Shown here in pieces: positions 7,073 to 14,919 of a stretch of 38,309 nucleotides of DNA. The notes beneath the pieces are model-generated. The model did not search any database. It had not been told where the DNA came from and saw nothing but the letters and a program-made list of their open reading frames with translations. The stretch comes from Actinomycetes bacterium (GTDB taxonomy: Bacteria; Actinomycetota; Acidimicrobiia; Acidimicrobiales; Ilumatobacteraceae). The stretch lies in assembly GCA_014190095.1 (NCBI GenBank), contig BJFW01000010.1, positions 1-38,309 of the forward strand. The letters are read 5' to 3'. Each line of letters opens with the position of its first letter. Position 1 is the stretch's first letter. The translations under genes and the position numbers were made by a program.

Positions 7073-8299
7073 TCAGAAGATATCTGACGCACTGTCGAGC
7101 GCGTCGGCCAACATGTCGGCCTCTTGTTGGGTGTTGTACAGGTAGAAGCTTGCGCGCGCAGTGGCGTTGGCTCCGAGAATTCGCATCAGTGGCTTGGCGC
7201 AGTGGTGACCGGCGCGTACGCACACATTTGACTGGTCGAGCACTTGGCTGAGGTCGTGTGGGTGAATGCCGCGGAAAGCAAACGAAAAGGTTGCGCCGCG
7301 CAGTTCAGGGTTGGTTGGACCGTGAATGGTGATGTCATCGCCGAATCGAGCGGTCAGCGAATTCAGCACATACGTGCTCATCTCAATTTCATGGCGACGG
7401 ATGTTTGCCATGCCGAGGTTCTCGAGGTAATTCACGGCAGCACCAAGTGCAATGACTTCTGCAATTGCAGGGGTTCCGGCTTCAAACTTTGCTGGTAATT
7501 CTGCAGTAGTAAATCCGTCAAGGCGAACGTCGGCAATCATGTTGCCTCCACCAAGAAATGGTGGGAGTGCTTCAAGAAGTTCCTCGCGACCCCACAACAC
7601 ACCAACACCAGAAGGTCCACACATTTTGTGCGAGCTGAAGGTGACGAAGTCTGCGTCCCATGCTTGAACGTCGGTTGGCTGATGCGGAACCGACTGGCAG
7701 CCGTCGACGATGGCAATCGCTCCAGCTTTGTGGGCTGCGGCGCATAGTTGTTGAACAGGGTTGATGGTGCCCAACACGTTTGACATTGAGGTGAACGAAA
7801 ACGCTTTAACACCTTGCAACAACGAATCAAGATTTGACAGATCGAGTTGACCATCGCTAGTGAGCGGGACCCAACGCAATTGAATTCCGCGCTCAGCCAC
7901 CAGCATGTGCCACGGCACGATGTTGGCGTGGTGCTCCATATGCGTAAGCAGCACGGTGTCGCCGGCATTCATGTTTGCGCGACCCCACGACATAATCACC
8001 AAGTTCAATGCTTCGGTTGCGTTCTTGGTGAAGATCACTTCGTGTGCTTTTGGTGCGTTGATGAACTTGGCTAACGCCGTGCGAGTTCCTTCAAACAAAT
8101 CGGTTGCTTCGGCGGCAAGTTGATACGCGCTGCGATTAATTGGCGCGTATCCATTCGACATGAAATTGGCGAGTGCATCAATGACCACTTGTGGCTTTTG
8201 CGACGTGTTGGCGCTGTCTAGATAGACAAGCGGTTTGTCATTGATCAGTCGATGCAAGACAGGGAAGTCTTGGCGAATGGATGCGACGTCTAGTGACAT
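7073..8299 (-). CDS. sufS: SufS cysteine desulfurase
   Basis: 408 aa, typical of group II cysteine desulfurases. PLP binding is shown by HMEHHANIVPWH (120-131), DGCQSVPH (199-206) and the Schiff-base lysine in SSHKMCGPSG (Lys225). The catalytic cysteine is in RAGHHCAKPLM (Cys367), in the short-loop form seen in SufS rather than IscS. It removes sulfur from cysteine, leaving alanine and an enzyme persulfide that is passed to SufU. The gene begins 8 nt after sufC and ends 18 nt before sufU, so the three are surely cotranscribed. Confidence 0.95.
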   Translation of the reverse strand: MSLDVASIRQDFPVLHRLINDKPLVYLDSANTSQKPQVVIDALANFMSNGYAPINRSAYQLAAEATDLFEGTRTALAKFINAPKAHEVIFTKNATEALNLVIMSWGRANMNAGDTVLLTHMEHHANIVPWHMLVAERGIQLRWVPLTSDGQLDLSNLDSLLQGVKAFSFTSMSNVLGTINPVQQLCAAAHKAGAIAIVDGCQSVPHQPTDVQAWDADFVTFSSHKMCGPSGVGVLWGREELLEALPPFLGGGNMIADVRLDGFTTAELPAKFEAGTPAIAEVIALGAAVNYLENLGMANIRRHEIEMSTYVLNSLTARFGDDITIHGPTNPELRGATFSFAFRGIHPHDLSQVLDQSNVCVRAGHHCAKPLMRILGANATARASFYLYNTQQEADMLADALDSASDIF

Positions 8300-8307
8300 G
8301 GCAGCAA

Positions 8308-9057
8308 TTAGTCCTTGTACGCCTCGTAGCCAGATTTCTCGAGCTCCTCGGCAATTTCCATTCCACCTGATTTCACAATGCGACCATCAACCATGATGTG
8401 CACAAAGTCTGGCTGCAATTCGTCGAGCAAGCGCTGATAGTGCGTGATCAACACGATGCCCATCTTTGGACGCTCTTTGCGAACTTCACGAATTCCTGCA
8501 GCAACGATGCGCAATGCGTCAATGTCGAGACCAGAGTCGGTCTCGTCCAGAATGGCGACTTCTGGTTCAAGAATTGCCATCTGCATAATTTCGTTGCGCT
8601 TCTTTTCGCCGCCCGAGAAGCCTTCGTTGAGATAGCGATCGACGAACGTTGAGTCCATGCCAAGTCGCTTCATCCACGACATTGCGGACAGTCGCAACTC
8701 AAGCACGGAGAGATCGATTCCTTTACGTGCTGAGAGTGCCTGACGAAGGAATTGAATGACTGACACGCCAGCAATTTCTTGCGGATACTGGAAACCTAGG
8801 AAGATGCCGGCCTTGGCGCGAGCATCGGTGGGCCATTCGGTGATCTCTTCGCTATGGAAGAAGATTTTCCCCGACACCAATTCGTATTCAGGAGAGGCGA
8901 GCAAGGTGTTAGCAAGGGTGGATTTGCCGGAGCCGTTTGGGCCCATGATGGCGTGGACTTCGCCCTCATTAACGGTGATGGAGAGGCCGCGGAGAATCTC
9001 TGCTTCGCCTTCCACCGGCTTGGCGTGGAGGTTGTCAACCCTGAACAGTTCGGTCAC
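8308..9057 (-). CDS. sufC: SufC, Fe-S assembly ATPase
   Basis: 249 aa from GTG 9057. The track ORF extends to 9405, but that part lies antiparallel-in-frame within the desaturase gene on the same strand and carries no SufC sequence. SufC features are Walker A GPNGSGKST (39-47), the signature NEGFSGGEKKRNEI, and Walker B VAILDETDSGLD with an ITHYQRLL switch His. The family's usual length is about 250 aa. SufC is the ATPase of the SufBC2D scaffold. SufB and SufD are not in the window, which is unusual because sufC normally follows them. No clear ribosome site precedes the GTG; an in-frame GTG at 9093 is an alternative, but it overlaps a palindrome that looks regulatory. Confidence 0.9.
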   Translation of the reverse strand: MTELFRVDNLHAKPVEGEAEILRGLSITVNEGEVHAIMGPNGSGKSTLANTLLASPEYELVSGKIFFHSEEITEWPTDARAKAGIFLGFQYPQEIAGVSVIQFLRQALSARKGIDLSVLELRLSAMSWMKRLGMDSTFVDRYLNEGFSGGEKKRNEIMQMAILEPEVAILDETDSGLDIDALRIVAAGIREVRKERPKMGIVLITHYQRLLDELQPDFVHIMVDGRIVKSGGMEIAEELEKSGYEAYKD

Positions 9058-9083
9058 GGGGTCAAGTGTATTCAGGGCTTTGG

Positions 9084-9113
9084 TAATTAGCACTACGGAC
9101 GTAGTGGAAATTA
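9084..9113. promoter_or_regulatory. 30-bp inverted repeat upstream of sufC, candidate operator
   Basis: Core CACTACG-GA-CGTAGTG (9091-9106) is a perfect 7-bp inverted repeat, flanked symmetrically by TAATT and AATTA after 2-bp gaps. It lies 34-49 nt upstream of the sufC GTG and between two same-strand genes, where a suf promoter is needed. An Fe-S or oxidative-stress regulator acting on the suf operon is the natural guess (inference). No SufR gene is present in the window. Confidence 0.6.
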
Positions 9114-9122
9114 AGCCAGGCT

Positions 9123-10094
9123 TTAGGCAGCGCGGAGGGCTCGCCAGATGGCGCGGTAATTGGGGTATTCGTAGACGTCGTTGACGTAACCCGACTTGCG
9201 CAACTCGGCGTGATACTTCGGCAAAGATCGGAATGGAATTCCAGCATCTGTGTGATGAGCAATGTGCCACCCAAGGTTGAACGGAACAAACAAGAAACTT
9301 GCAATTGGATGTTGACGTACTGAATGTGTGGTCACTCGGCGATCGTCGTCTGCGCGCAGGCCACCATGCTCTGCAATAGATCGCAGTCTGTTCATTACTC
9401 GCCACACCGTGAGCTGTGGAATGAACCAGAAAGCTACGTAAACAACCGGATGAGACACAAGTGAAATTGAAATGAGCAAGGCAATTTGAGTGACGAGAAT
9501 TTTCACTTGTGTTCGTTTGCCGAATCCATCTTTGCGCAGTGGATGTCGAAATTGGTCCCGAATCATTTTGAAGCCTGTAATGCCCAGAGCGTCACGACGC
9601 ATCTTGCGCCAGAAACTGTCGCTTGTGATTGGGTAGTTGGCGTATAACGGAATGTCAGGTTCGTTTGGTCCGAACTCTTCGCGATGATGCGCCATGTGCA
9701 CATAGCGATACGCATCGGAGTTCACGAATGACAGATACCCGAGCAACCATCTTCCTGCGAAGTCATTGAGTTTTCGATTGCTGAACAAAAGACGGTGCAC
9801 AGATTCGTGCATCATGGCCAGGATTTGTGCGTGCGCACGACCCATCAGCACGAATGCAATGACGTATGTAAGTGGATTGTGGAGTGTTAGTGCAGCCCAC
9901 ACAATGACAATGTTTTGAACATAGATACTGGCAACCGAAATTGCATTGCGAACGTTTGGGATGCGACGCAACTCTGCACGTAATTCTGGTTTTGGGTGAC
10001 CATTTGGCGTGATGCGGGAAGAGGGTGACACTTCGGTGAATGCAGACGAATTGGGAACCATTCCGCCGAGGCGAGGTGAGGCCGTTGTGCTCAT
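9123..10094 (-). CDS. Membrane fatty acid desaturase
   Basis: 323 aa. The three histidine boxes of the non-haem diiron desaturases are present: HESVH (96-100), HMAHH (133-137) and HIAHH followed by TDAG near the C-terminus. Hydrophobic pairs flank them (about 52-90 and a second pair before the third box), consistent with an integral membrane enzyme that uses O2 to place double bonds in acyl chains or related lipids. The N-terminal 35 residues are Ser/Pro-rich and poorly conserved, so the start may be shorter; no strong ribosome site precedes ATG 10094. It follows the MBL gene by 10 nt and is the last gene before the suf promoter region. Confidence 0.9.
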   Translation of the reverse strand: MSTTASPRLGGMVPNSSAFTEVSPSSRITPNGHPKPELRAELRRIPNVRNAISVASIYVQNIVIVWAALTLHNPLTYVIAFVLMGRAHAQILAMMHESVHRLLFSNRKLNDFAGRWLLGYLSFVNSDAYRYVHMAHHREEFGPNEPDIPLYANYPITSDSFWRKMRRDALGITGFKMIRDQFRHPLRKDGFGKRTQVKILVTQIALLISISLVSHPVVYVAFWFIPQLTVWRVMNRLRSIAEHGGLRADDDRRVTTHSVRQHPIASFLFVPFNLGWHIAHHTDAGIPFRSLPKYHAELRKSGYVNDVYEYPNYRAIWRALRAA

Positions 10095-10104
10095 TAAGAA
10101 CTGT

Positions 10105-10722
10105 TTACCACTTGCGGTCTACCCATTCCTGCAGGTGCGGGCGTTCGTTGCCAATAGTGGTGTCAAGGCCGTGTCCTGGAAGAACGATGGTGTCGGCTGG
10201 AAACGTGAACAACTTCGTATCAATGGAATGAATGATGGTGTCGAAGTCGCCGCCTTCGAGCGCGGTGTTGCCCGGGCCGCCAGGAAACAATGTGTCACCA
10301 GTGAAGAGCAGTGGCGTATCGGCAACTGCAAACGAGATAGAGCCTTCGGTGTGGCCGGGATTATGTATGGCATGCAATCGAAGTTTTCCCACTTCAATTA
10401 CTTCAGCGTCATCAATAAACACGTCGTAGCCGACATCTTTCAACCGCGGTGCATCTAAAGCGGTAACAGCGACTTCGTAACCTGCTTCACGCATTGCAGG
10501 CACTGCCTGAATGTGGTCCCAGTGACCGTGTGTTTCAAGCACTCGTCGTACGCCAAGCGTGCGGCACAGCTCCAAGAGCTGTTCATGTTCGTTTGCTGCG
10601 TCAATAAGAACAGCTTCGCCAGTGGCTGTGCACCGAATAACAAACACGTTGTTGTCGTATGGCCCAACAACAACTTTGTGAACTTCAACGTTGGTGTCTT
10701 TCCAGTGCAGCGTTGCGCTCAT
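10105..10722 (-). CDS. MBL-fold metallo-hydrolase (glyoxalase II-like)
   Basis: 205 aa. Metal ligands of the metallo-beta-lactamase fold are clear: THGHWDH (His65, His67, Asp69, His70), then HNPGHTEGS for the next His, TGDTLFPGGPG for the bridging Asp, and LPGHGLDT near the C-terminus. Length and motif order fit the short glyoxalase II-like group that hydrolyses thioesters such as S-acyl-thiols. The exact substrate is unknown. Its ATG overlaps the stop of the PIN toxin gene by 4 nt (ATGA) and it is 10 nt upstream of the desaturase, so it appears to be translated from the toxin-antitoxin transcript. Confidence 0.9.
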   Translation of the reverse strand: MSATLHWKDTNVEVHKVVVGPYDNNVFVIRCTATGEAVLIDAANEHEQLLELCRTLGVRRVLETHGHWDHIQAVPAMREAGYEVAVTALDAPRLKDVGYDVFIDDAEVIEVGKLRLHAIHNPGHTEGSISFAVADTPLLFTGDTLFPGGPGNTALEGGDFDTIIHSIDTKLFTFPADTIVLPGHGLDTTIGNERPHLQEWVDRKW

Positions 10723-11123
10723 GATGAAACGACCTCAAATCCAAGAGAAAGCGCAACGGGTATCTGCGCTGGATCAAACGTTACAAACGAAACGGGTTGC
10801 GGAAGGCGTTGAGCAGCAGAAAGGTGCAGCGCATCGCTGATATGCAGTGGTTGTTCGCGGATCAGATGGGATGCGTCGTCAAGACAGCGTTGATCGAGTG
10901 GAACGACTGCGACGTAATCCCATGTGTGGCGGATGGCGTCTTCAAGGTCGCGGCGAAGAATTGGCTCTTCGGTCAGGCGGTCGATTGCTGCGAGTGCTTC
11001 TGTGAGAGCGATTGCGCTGGCGCACCAATGAGGATCACTCTTCAATGCATCGTGAGTGATGTTTCTTGCAGGTCCGGAAATGTGCAAAGCAATGAGTGCA
11101 CTGGTGTCGAGCACAACGGTCAT
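10719..11123 (-). CDS. PIN-domain ribonuclease, VapC-like toxin
   Basis: 134 aa, typical VapC size. The acidic PIN residues are visible: Asp in VLDTSALIAL (about residue 6), Glu in AIALTEALAA (about 43), Asp in ISDALHLSAAQ (about 97) and Asp in VTFDPAQ near the end. These coordinate Mg2+ for RNA cleavage (family knowledge). It overlaps the upstream antitoxin gene by 4 nt, the standard toxin-antitoxin arrangement, and its own stop overlaps the next gene (MBL) by 4 nt, which is not standard. Confidence 0.9.
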   Translation of the reverse strand: MTVVLDTSALIALHISGPARNITHDALKSDPHWCASAIALTEALAAIDRLTEEPILRRDLEDAIRHTWDYVAVVPLDQRCLDDASHLIREQPLHISDALHLSAAQRLPQPVSFVTFDPAQIPVALSLGFEVVSS

Positions 11124-11422
11124 CCGCGCACCTCGCGAAGGAGTTGGTCAATACGTGCTCCGCTGTGAACTGAAACTGGTTCGCTCAATACAAAAGCATC
11201 TTTTCTGCGTGGGGCAATGAGTGCGGTCTTGGCAATGAGTTCCGTTATCGAAACTTGAGAGCTTGTGTAGTGCAGTGGACCGAGCAGTGCAACGGGTTCT
11301 CCACTCACCGAGATCACAATGTTTTCGCCAGCACCTGCACGCTGTACAAACTTTGCAGACTGCTCTCGCAGTTCGCGAATGCCGAGATGCCTTGTGGTTA
11401 TTGGCTTTGTCTGTTTGGCCAT
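11120..11422 (-). CDS. Phd/YefM-type antitoxin
   Basis: 100 aa. The N-terminal DNA-binding half reads LGIRELREQSAKFVQRAGAGENIVISVSGEPVALLGPL, the Phd/YefM pattern: a first strand, a helix starting at 'IRELR', then 'G...I.V..GEPVA.L'. The C-terminal 45 residues would wrap the PIN toxin. It neutralises the toxin and usually represses the operon. A perfect 8-bp inverted repeat 31-50 nt upstream of its start is a plausible operator. The PIN partner next door supports calling the pair VapBC-like even though the antitoxin is of the Phd fold. Confidence 0.88.
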   Translation of the reverse strand: MAKQTKPITTRHLGIRELREQSAKFVQRAGAGENIVISVSGEPVALLGPLHYTSSQVSITELIAKTALIAPRRKDAFVLSEPVSVHSGARIDQLLREVRG

Positions 11423-11452
11423 GACAATAGGTTAGGGCGATTTCACCTTATT

Positions 11453-11472
11453 TGTGTACATAGGTGTACACA
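11453..11472. promoter_or_regulatory. Palindrome TGTGTACA-N4-TGTACACA, candidate toxin-antitoxin operator
   Basis: A perfect 8-bp inverted repeat with a 4-bp TAGG spacer, placed in the 93-nt divergent gap between the antitoxin gene and an acyl-CoA dehydrogenase gene. The spacing from the antitoxin start (31 nt) fits autoregulation by Phd-type antitoxins. The same site is 44 nt upstream of the dehydrogenase, which it could also affect. Confidence 0.6.
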
Positions 11473-11515
11473 TTGGAATTGGCGTAATGACCGGTGCTTG
11501 GGCAAGGATGTTGGA

Positions 11516-12631
11516 ATGAACTTTGCATTCACAGAAGAACAAGAAGAACTCCGTAAAACAGTCCGTGCGTTTCTTGACTCGAAGTCACCAGAAACTGCTG
11601 TGCGCGAGCAGATGGAAACCGAAAAAGGTTTTGATCCTGCAGTGTGGTCGCAAATGGGTGAGCAGATGGGACTTCAAGGATTGTCAATTCCTGAAGAGTT
11701 TGGTGGCTCCGGTTACAGCTTCATCGAACAAGGTGTAGTTCTTGAAGAAATGGGACGCGCATTGTTGTGCGCACCGTATTTCTCCACAGTTGTTCTTGCA
11801 GCGAACACGCTGTTGCTCAGCGGTGACGAAGCAGCAAAGAAGAAGTCATTGCCAGGAATTGCAAGCGGCGAGTTCACCGCAACTCTTGCAACCACCGAGC
11901 CTTCGGGTAAGTGGGATGAAAAGGGAATCACCATGGAGGCCAAGGGCAGCGGAAGTGATTTCACGCTGACCGGCACCAAGATGTTCGTGATCGACGGTCA
12001 TACTGCAGATTTGATCATCGTTGCTGCACGTACAGGCAAGGGTGTTTCGTTGTTCGCAGTAGACGGCAATGCGAAAGGACTAACCCGCACAGCACTTTCC
12101 ACCATGGACCAAACGCGCAAGCAAGCAAAGTTGGAGTTCAATGCAACTCCAGCGACGTTGATTGGAACCGAAGGTAAGGGCTGGGACGTGTTGAGCAAGG
12201 TGTTCGATCTTGCTGCTGTTGCACTTGCTGCAGAGCAAGTTGGTGGTGCTCAGAAAGTACTTGAAATGGCAGTTGAGTACGCCAAGGTTCGTGTGCAGTT
12301 CGGTCGCCCAATTGGTTCGTTCCAGGCAATCAAGCATAAGTGTGCAGACATGTTGCTTGAAGTTGAATCAGCAAAGTCGGCTGCTTACTACGGCATGTGG
12401 TGTGCAGCAGAAATGAACGACGAACTTGCTTCGGTTGCTTCGCTTGCTAAGGCCTATTGCTCTGAGGCGTACTTCCACGCTGCTGCTGAGAACATTCAGA
12501 TTCATGGCGGTATCGGCTTTACCTGGGAACACCCGGCACATTTGTACTTCAAGCGTGCAAAGTCGAGTGAGTTGTTGTTCGGTGATCCTTCATATCATCG
12601 TGAACTTCTTGCACAGCGCATTGGCATTTAA
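11516..12631 (+). CDS. Acyl-CoA dehydrogenase
   Basis: 371 aa from ATG 11516, preceded by AAGGA at 7 nt. The track's extra 87 codons lie in the antitoxin/promoter region and do not resemble the family. The N-terminal helical domain reads MNFAFTEEQEELRKTVRAFL, the middle beta domain covers ATLATTEPSGKWD to GTKMFVIDGHTADLIIVAA, and the C-terminal domain has VRVQFGRPIGSFQAIKHKCADM and IQIHGGIGFTWEHPAHLYFKRA. The Glu in TWEH is the likely catalytic base of this FadE subgroup. It introduces a double bond into an acyl-CoA (or steroid side-chain CoA) using FAD. It is divergent from the toxin-antitoxin genes. Confidence 0.92.
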   Translation: MNFAFTEEQEELRKTVRAFLDSKSPETAVREQMETEKGFDPAVWSQMGEQMGLQGLSIPEEFGGSGYSFIEQGVVLEEMGRALLCAPYFSTVVLAANTLLLSGDEAAKKKSLPGIASGEFTATLATTEPSGKWDEKGITMEAKGSGSDFTLTGTKMFVIDGHTADLIIVAARTGKGVSLFAVDGNAKGLTRTALSTMDQTRKQAKLEFNATPATLIGTEGKGWDVLSKVFDLAAVALAAEQVGGAQKVLEMAVEYAKVRVQFGRPIGSFQAIKHKCADMLLEVESAKSAAYYGMWCAAEMNDELASVASLAKAYCSEAYFHAAAENIQIHGGIGFTWEHPAHLYFKRAKSSELLFGDPSYHRELLAQRIGI

Positions 12632-12645
12632 GTGAGAAGCGCAGC

Positions 12646-13104
12646 ATGTCTGCGATAACACTGCTGTTTGTAGCACTTTCAGCAGTTTCGACGTTTGTCA
12701 TTGCTGCGGTCGTGATTGGTCGCGAAGCCCAACGTCTAGACGGTGTTGCTCCTCGCGCGGTGTACGACCCGGATGAGGCAACTCGGTACGTGGCAGATCA
12801 TTTACCTGCAGGTACTCAGTCGCGCTTAACCTTTGACGAACTTCGCAAGTTGCTCGTTTTGCACATGAGGTGGATGCACGATAAAGGCCTGCAGCCCGCG
12901 GACGTTATTGATCGCAAGCAAGACATTGATTCGACGCTTGTTGTCGGAGAAGAGACGCTTACGGCGTACCTAATTGGTAAAGCTGAGGAGTCAAATATCG
13001 ATGTGCTTGATGACGTTGATCTTGTGCACGTAGTACGTGCGCACCTCGACTATTTCGAAGCGATTGGGGCAGTTGGCCCTAGCGCTTCGACCAACGATCT
13101 CTGA
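12646..13104 (+). CDS. Hypothetical protein, N-terminal membrane anchor with acidic cytoplasmic domain
   Basis: 152 aa, family not recognised. Residues 2-25 (SAITLLFVALSAVSTFVIAAVVIG) form one transmembrane helix followed by Arg-rich REAQR, so the C-terminal part should be cytoplasmic. That part is acidic and helical, with FDELRKLLVLHMRWMHDKGL and LDDVDLVHVVRAHLDYFEAIGAVGP. It begins 14 nt after the acyl-CoA dehydrogenase and is probably cotranscribed. Its last 55 bases overlap the 3' end of the convergent glycosyltransferase gene, which is unusual. The coding call rests on length and plausible composition. Confidence 0.75.
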   Translation: MSAITLLFVALSAVSTFVIAAVVIGREAQRLDGVAPRAVYDPDEATRYVADHLPAGTQSRLTFDELRKLLVLHMRWMHDKGLQPADVIDRKQDIDSTLVVGEETLTAYLIGKAEESNIDVLDDVDLVHVVRAHLDYFEAIGAVGPSASTNDL

Positions 13105-14618
13105 CCAAGCACGTTTTGCTTCCACACCGAGATATAACGCTCGAGATGTGGGTTGAAATAGGGATCATCATCTAGTTTGTCGCGCCAGCGCTTTCCGATA
13201 GATGCAACCTCAAACGGACGCAGTTTCGGAGACCGAGTTTTTGACTCAAAGTGATACAGCTGCGCATGCGGAGTCCACACAATTCGGTATCCGGCATCAC
13301 GCAGCTTTAATCCGAAATCAACGTCGTTGTAGTTGGATGGAAACAGTGTGCATAAGCCGCCCACTTCAAGGAATGCGCTGCGCTTTATGAGCACACAAGC
13401 TGCAATAACTCCTGAAACCTCACGTTGTACGCGCAGCATGTTCTGCGCACCAACATGCTGTGGCGAACGATGTCGGTACAGGTCGTAGGGGATTGGATTC
13501 AAAATGTGGCCAGCGCTTTGAATGAGACCGTCTTCGTACAACAGCATTGGCCCCGCCATGGCAACTTCCGGATCTTCGAGAAGGCCCATCAGTGTTTCAA
13601 TTGCATCGGGTGAAATAAACTCGGTGTCGTCATTGAGCAGCAAGATGTAGTCGCCATCGGAACTCACTACGCCCAGGTTCACTTTTTCGGCAAAGTTGAA
13701 CTCCTGGTCGTACTCCACCACCTTGATCAAGTTCGAGCCAGCATCAAGAATTTCATTGCGCGACATTTGTGGGGTTTCCTTGTCAAGAACCGCAACAATT
13801 TCGAGATTTTTGTAAGTACAGGTGTTGCGCAGCGAACGAATGGCATGCGCAGCCATGACGATATTTTTCCCACGAATTTCTTGCACCGTTCCTCGCGTAG
13901 GCACAATGACACTGATCTTTGGCTTGCGAGAGACGTGTCGATTCACACGTACTACTGGAACATTGGTGTCAATACTGCACTCAGCATTAATTCCTGTTCG
14001 TGTGCAATGTTCGGTGACTGCGTCAAGGCTTGCAGTTGGTTCTATGCGATCTTGTGTTGACATGCACAGCACTTCGGCAATTCGAATGGCATTCTTACTG
14101 TGCTCGGAAAGGCGTAGAGAACGATCATGGCTATGCAGCTTTGAAAGGAATGTTGCACCACCAGCTAGAGCCGCAACGCGGGCTCGTACTGCAACCAAAT
14201 CGCCAACGTAGTTGTGCGAACGAAGGCGCTCGGGCGACCAGCCAGGGCGGCGCACATTCGTAACTTCTTCGAACCGCGATGGCCTGCCGTGTGAGGAATC
14301 TCCGTAGATGAAGTCAATGCCTGGTTGCTCGGTTAATTTCTGATCAATAATCGCTAGGGCGTGTGGGGAAAGTTCATCACCTGCCCGTAGAAATACCACA
14401 ACAGCGTGTTCGATAACCACGACGTCACTTCGTGCAATCACGATTGAGCTGGTGCGCATCTTTCGTGTTCGCGTGACGCGTTCATGATCAAGAGATGATT
14501 CGCTGATGATCCAATGGTTTGGAACAATGCTGCTTTCACGCAGCGATTTTGCGGTCTTGCGAAGTTGGCGCACTGAGCAGTGTGCTCCGCTGGTCACAAC
14601 AATGAAGGAGTGTCTCAA
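13050..14618 (-). CDS. Family 2 glycosyltransferase with degenerate N-terminal GT-like domain
   Basis: 522 aa from TTG 14618, selected because it overlaps the upstream stop as TTGA; the track's extra N-terminus is inside the upstream gene in another frame. The C-terminal half is a GT-A domain: KISVIVPTRGTVQEI, EFNFAEKVNLGVVSSDGDYILLLNDDTEF with NDD as the metal/nucleotide-sugar motif, then VAMAGPMLLYEDGLIQSAG, GLCTLFPSNYNDVDFGLKLRDAGYRIVW. This matches rhamnosyltransferase-like GT2 enzymes of cell-surface polysaccharide synthesis. The N-terminal half carries GDELSPHALAIIDQ, FIYGD and RPGWSPERLRSHNYVGDLVAV, the residue of a preceding GT-like region typical of the long members. galE about 3 kb away may supply a sugar (inference). 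Confidence 0.87.
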   Translation of the reverse strand: MRHSFIVVTSGAHCSVRQLRKTAKSLRESSIVPNHWIISESSLDHERVTRTRKMRTSSIVIARSDVVVIEHAVVVFLRAGDELSPHALAIIDQKLTEQPGIDFIYGDSSHGRPSRFEEVTNVRRPGWSPERLRSHNYVGDLVAVRARVAALAGGATFLSKLHSHDRSLRLSEHSKNAIRIAEVLCMSTQDRIEPTASLDAVTEHCTRTGINAECSIDTNVPVVRVNRHVSRKPKISVIVPTRGTVQEIRGKNIVMAAHAIRSLRNTCTYKNLEIVAVLDKETPQMSRNEILDAGSNLIKVVEYDQEFNFAEKVNLGVVSSDGDYILLLNDDTEFISPDAIETLMGLLEDPEVAMAGPMLLYEDGLIQSAGHILNPIPYDLYRHRSPQHVGAQNMLRVQREVSGVIAACVLIKRSAFLEVGGLCTLFPSNYNDVDFGLKLRDAGYRIVWTPHAQLYHFESKTRSPKLRPFEVASIGKRWRDKLDDDPYFNPHLERYISVWKQNVLGQRSLVEALGPTAPIASK

Positions 14619-14890
14619 GAGGCAGCCTTTTTTACGGCGAAGCGAACCCAGCGTGGAGCATGGCGATAGGCGAAACGAACTGGACGCAACCAGCCTTGGT
14701 GTACCCAATCGATTTGCTGCGAAGCCTGGCTTTCGCGCGCGAAGGACTTACTGAAGTGGTAGTCCTCCATTGAGGCATCCTTGCCGTACTTGGCAGCCAC
14801 CCTCAGTTCTGCTCGGGCACCAAATTCGGCGTCGCGAGCGACAAGTTCTTCTAATTTTGCGTTCACCGCAGGATCGTGTGACAACGCCAT
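14615..14890 (-). CDS. Small hypothetical protein upstream of glycosyltransferase
   Basis: 91 aa, family not recognised. The N-terminal half is charged and helical (NAKLEELVARDAEFGARAELRVAAKYGKD) and the C-terminal half is basic and aromatic (WVHQGWLRPVRFAYRHAPRWVRFAVKKAA), which could lie on a membrane surface. Its stop overlaps the TTG start of the glycosyltransferase by 4 nt, so the two are probably translated together and the small protein may assist glycosyl transfer (inference). Confidence 0.7.
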   Translation of the reverse strand: MALSHDPAVNAKLEELVARDAEFGARAELRVAAKYGKDASMEDYHFSKSFARESQASQQIDWVHQGWLRPVRFAYRHAPRWVRFAVKKAAS

Positions 14891-14919
14891 ATACCTAAGC
14901 CTAATGAACGATAAAAGTT

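Noticed and set aside
8308-9405. 365-aa ORF with a long N-terminal extension before SufC
   Set aside because: The first 116 residues lie over the 3' end of the desaturase in another frame and do not look like protein of any family; SufC homology begins at the GTG at 9057.
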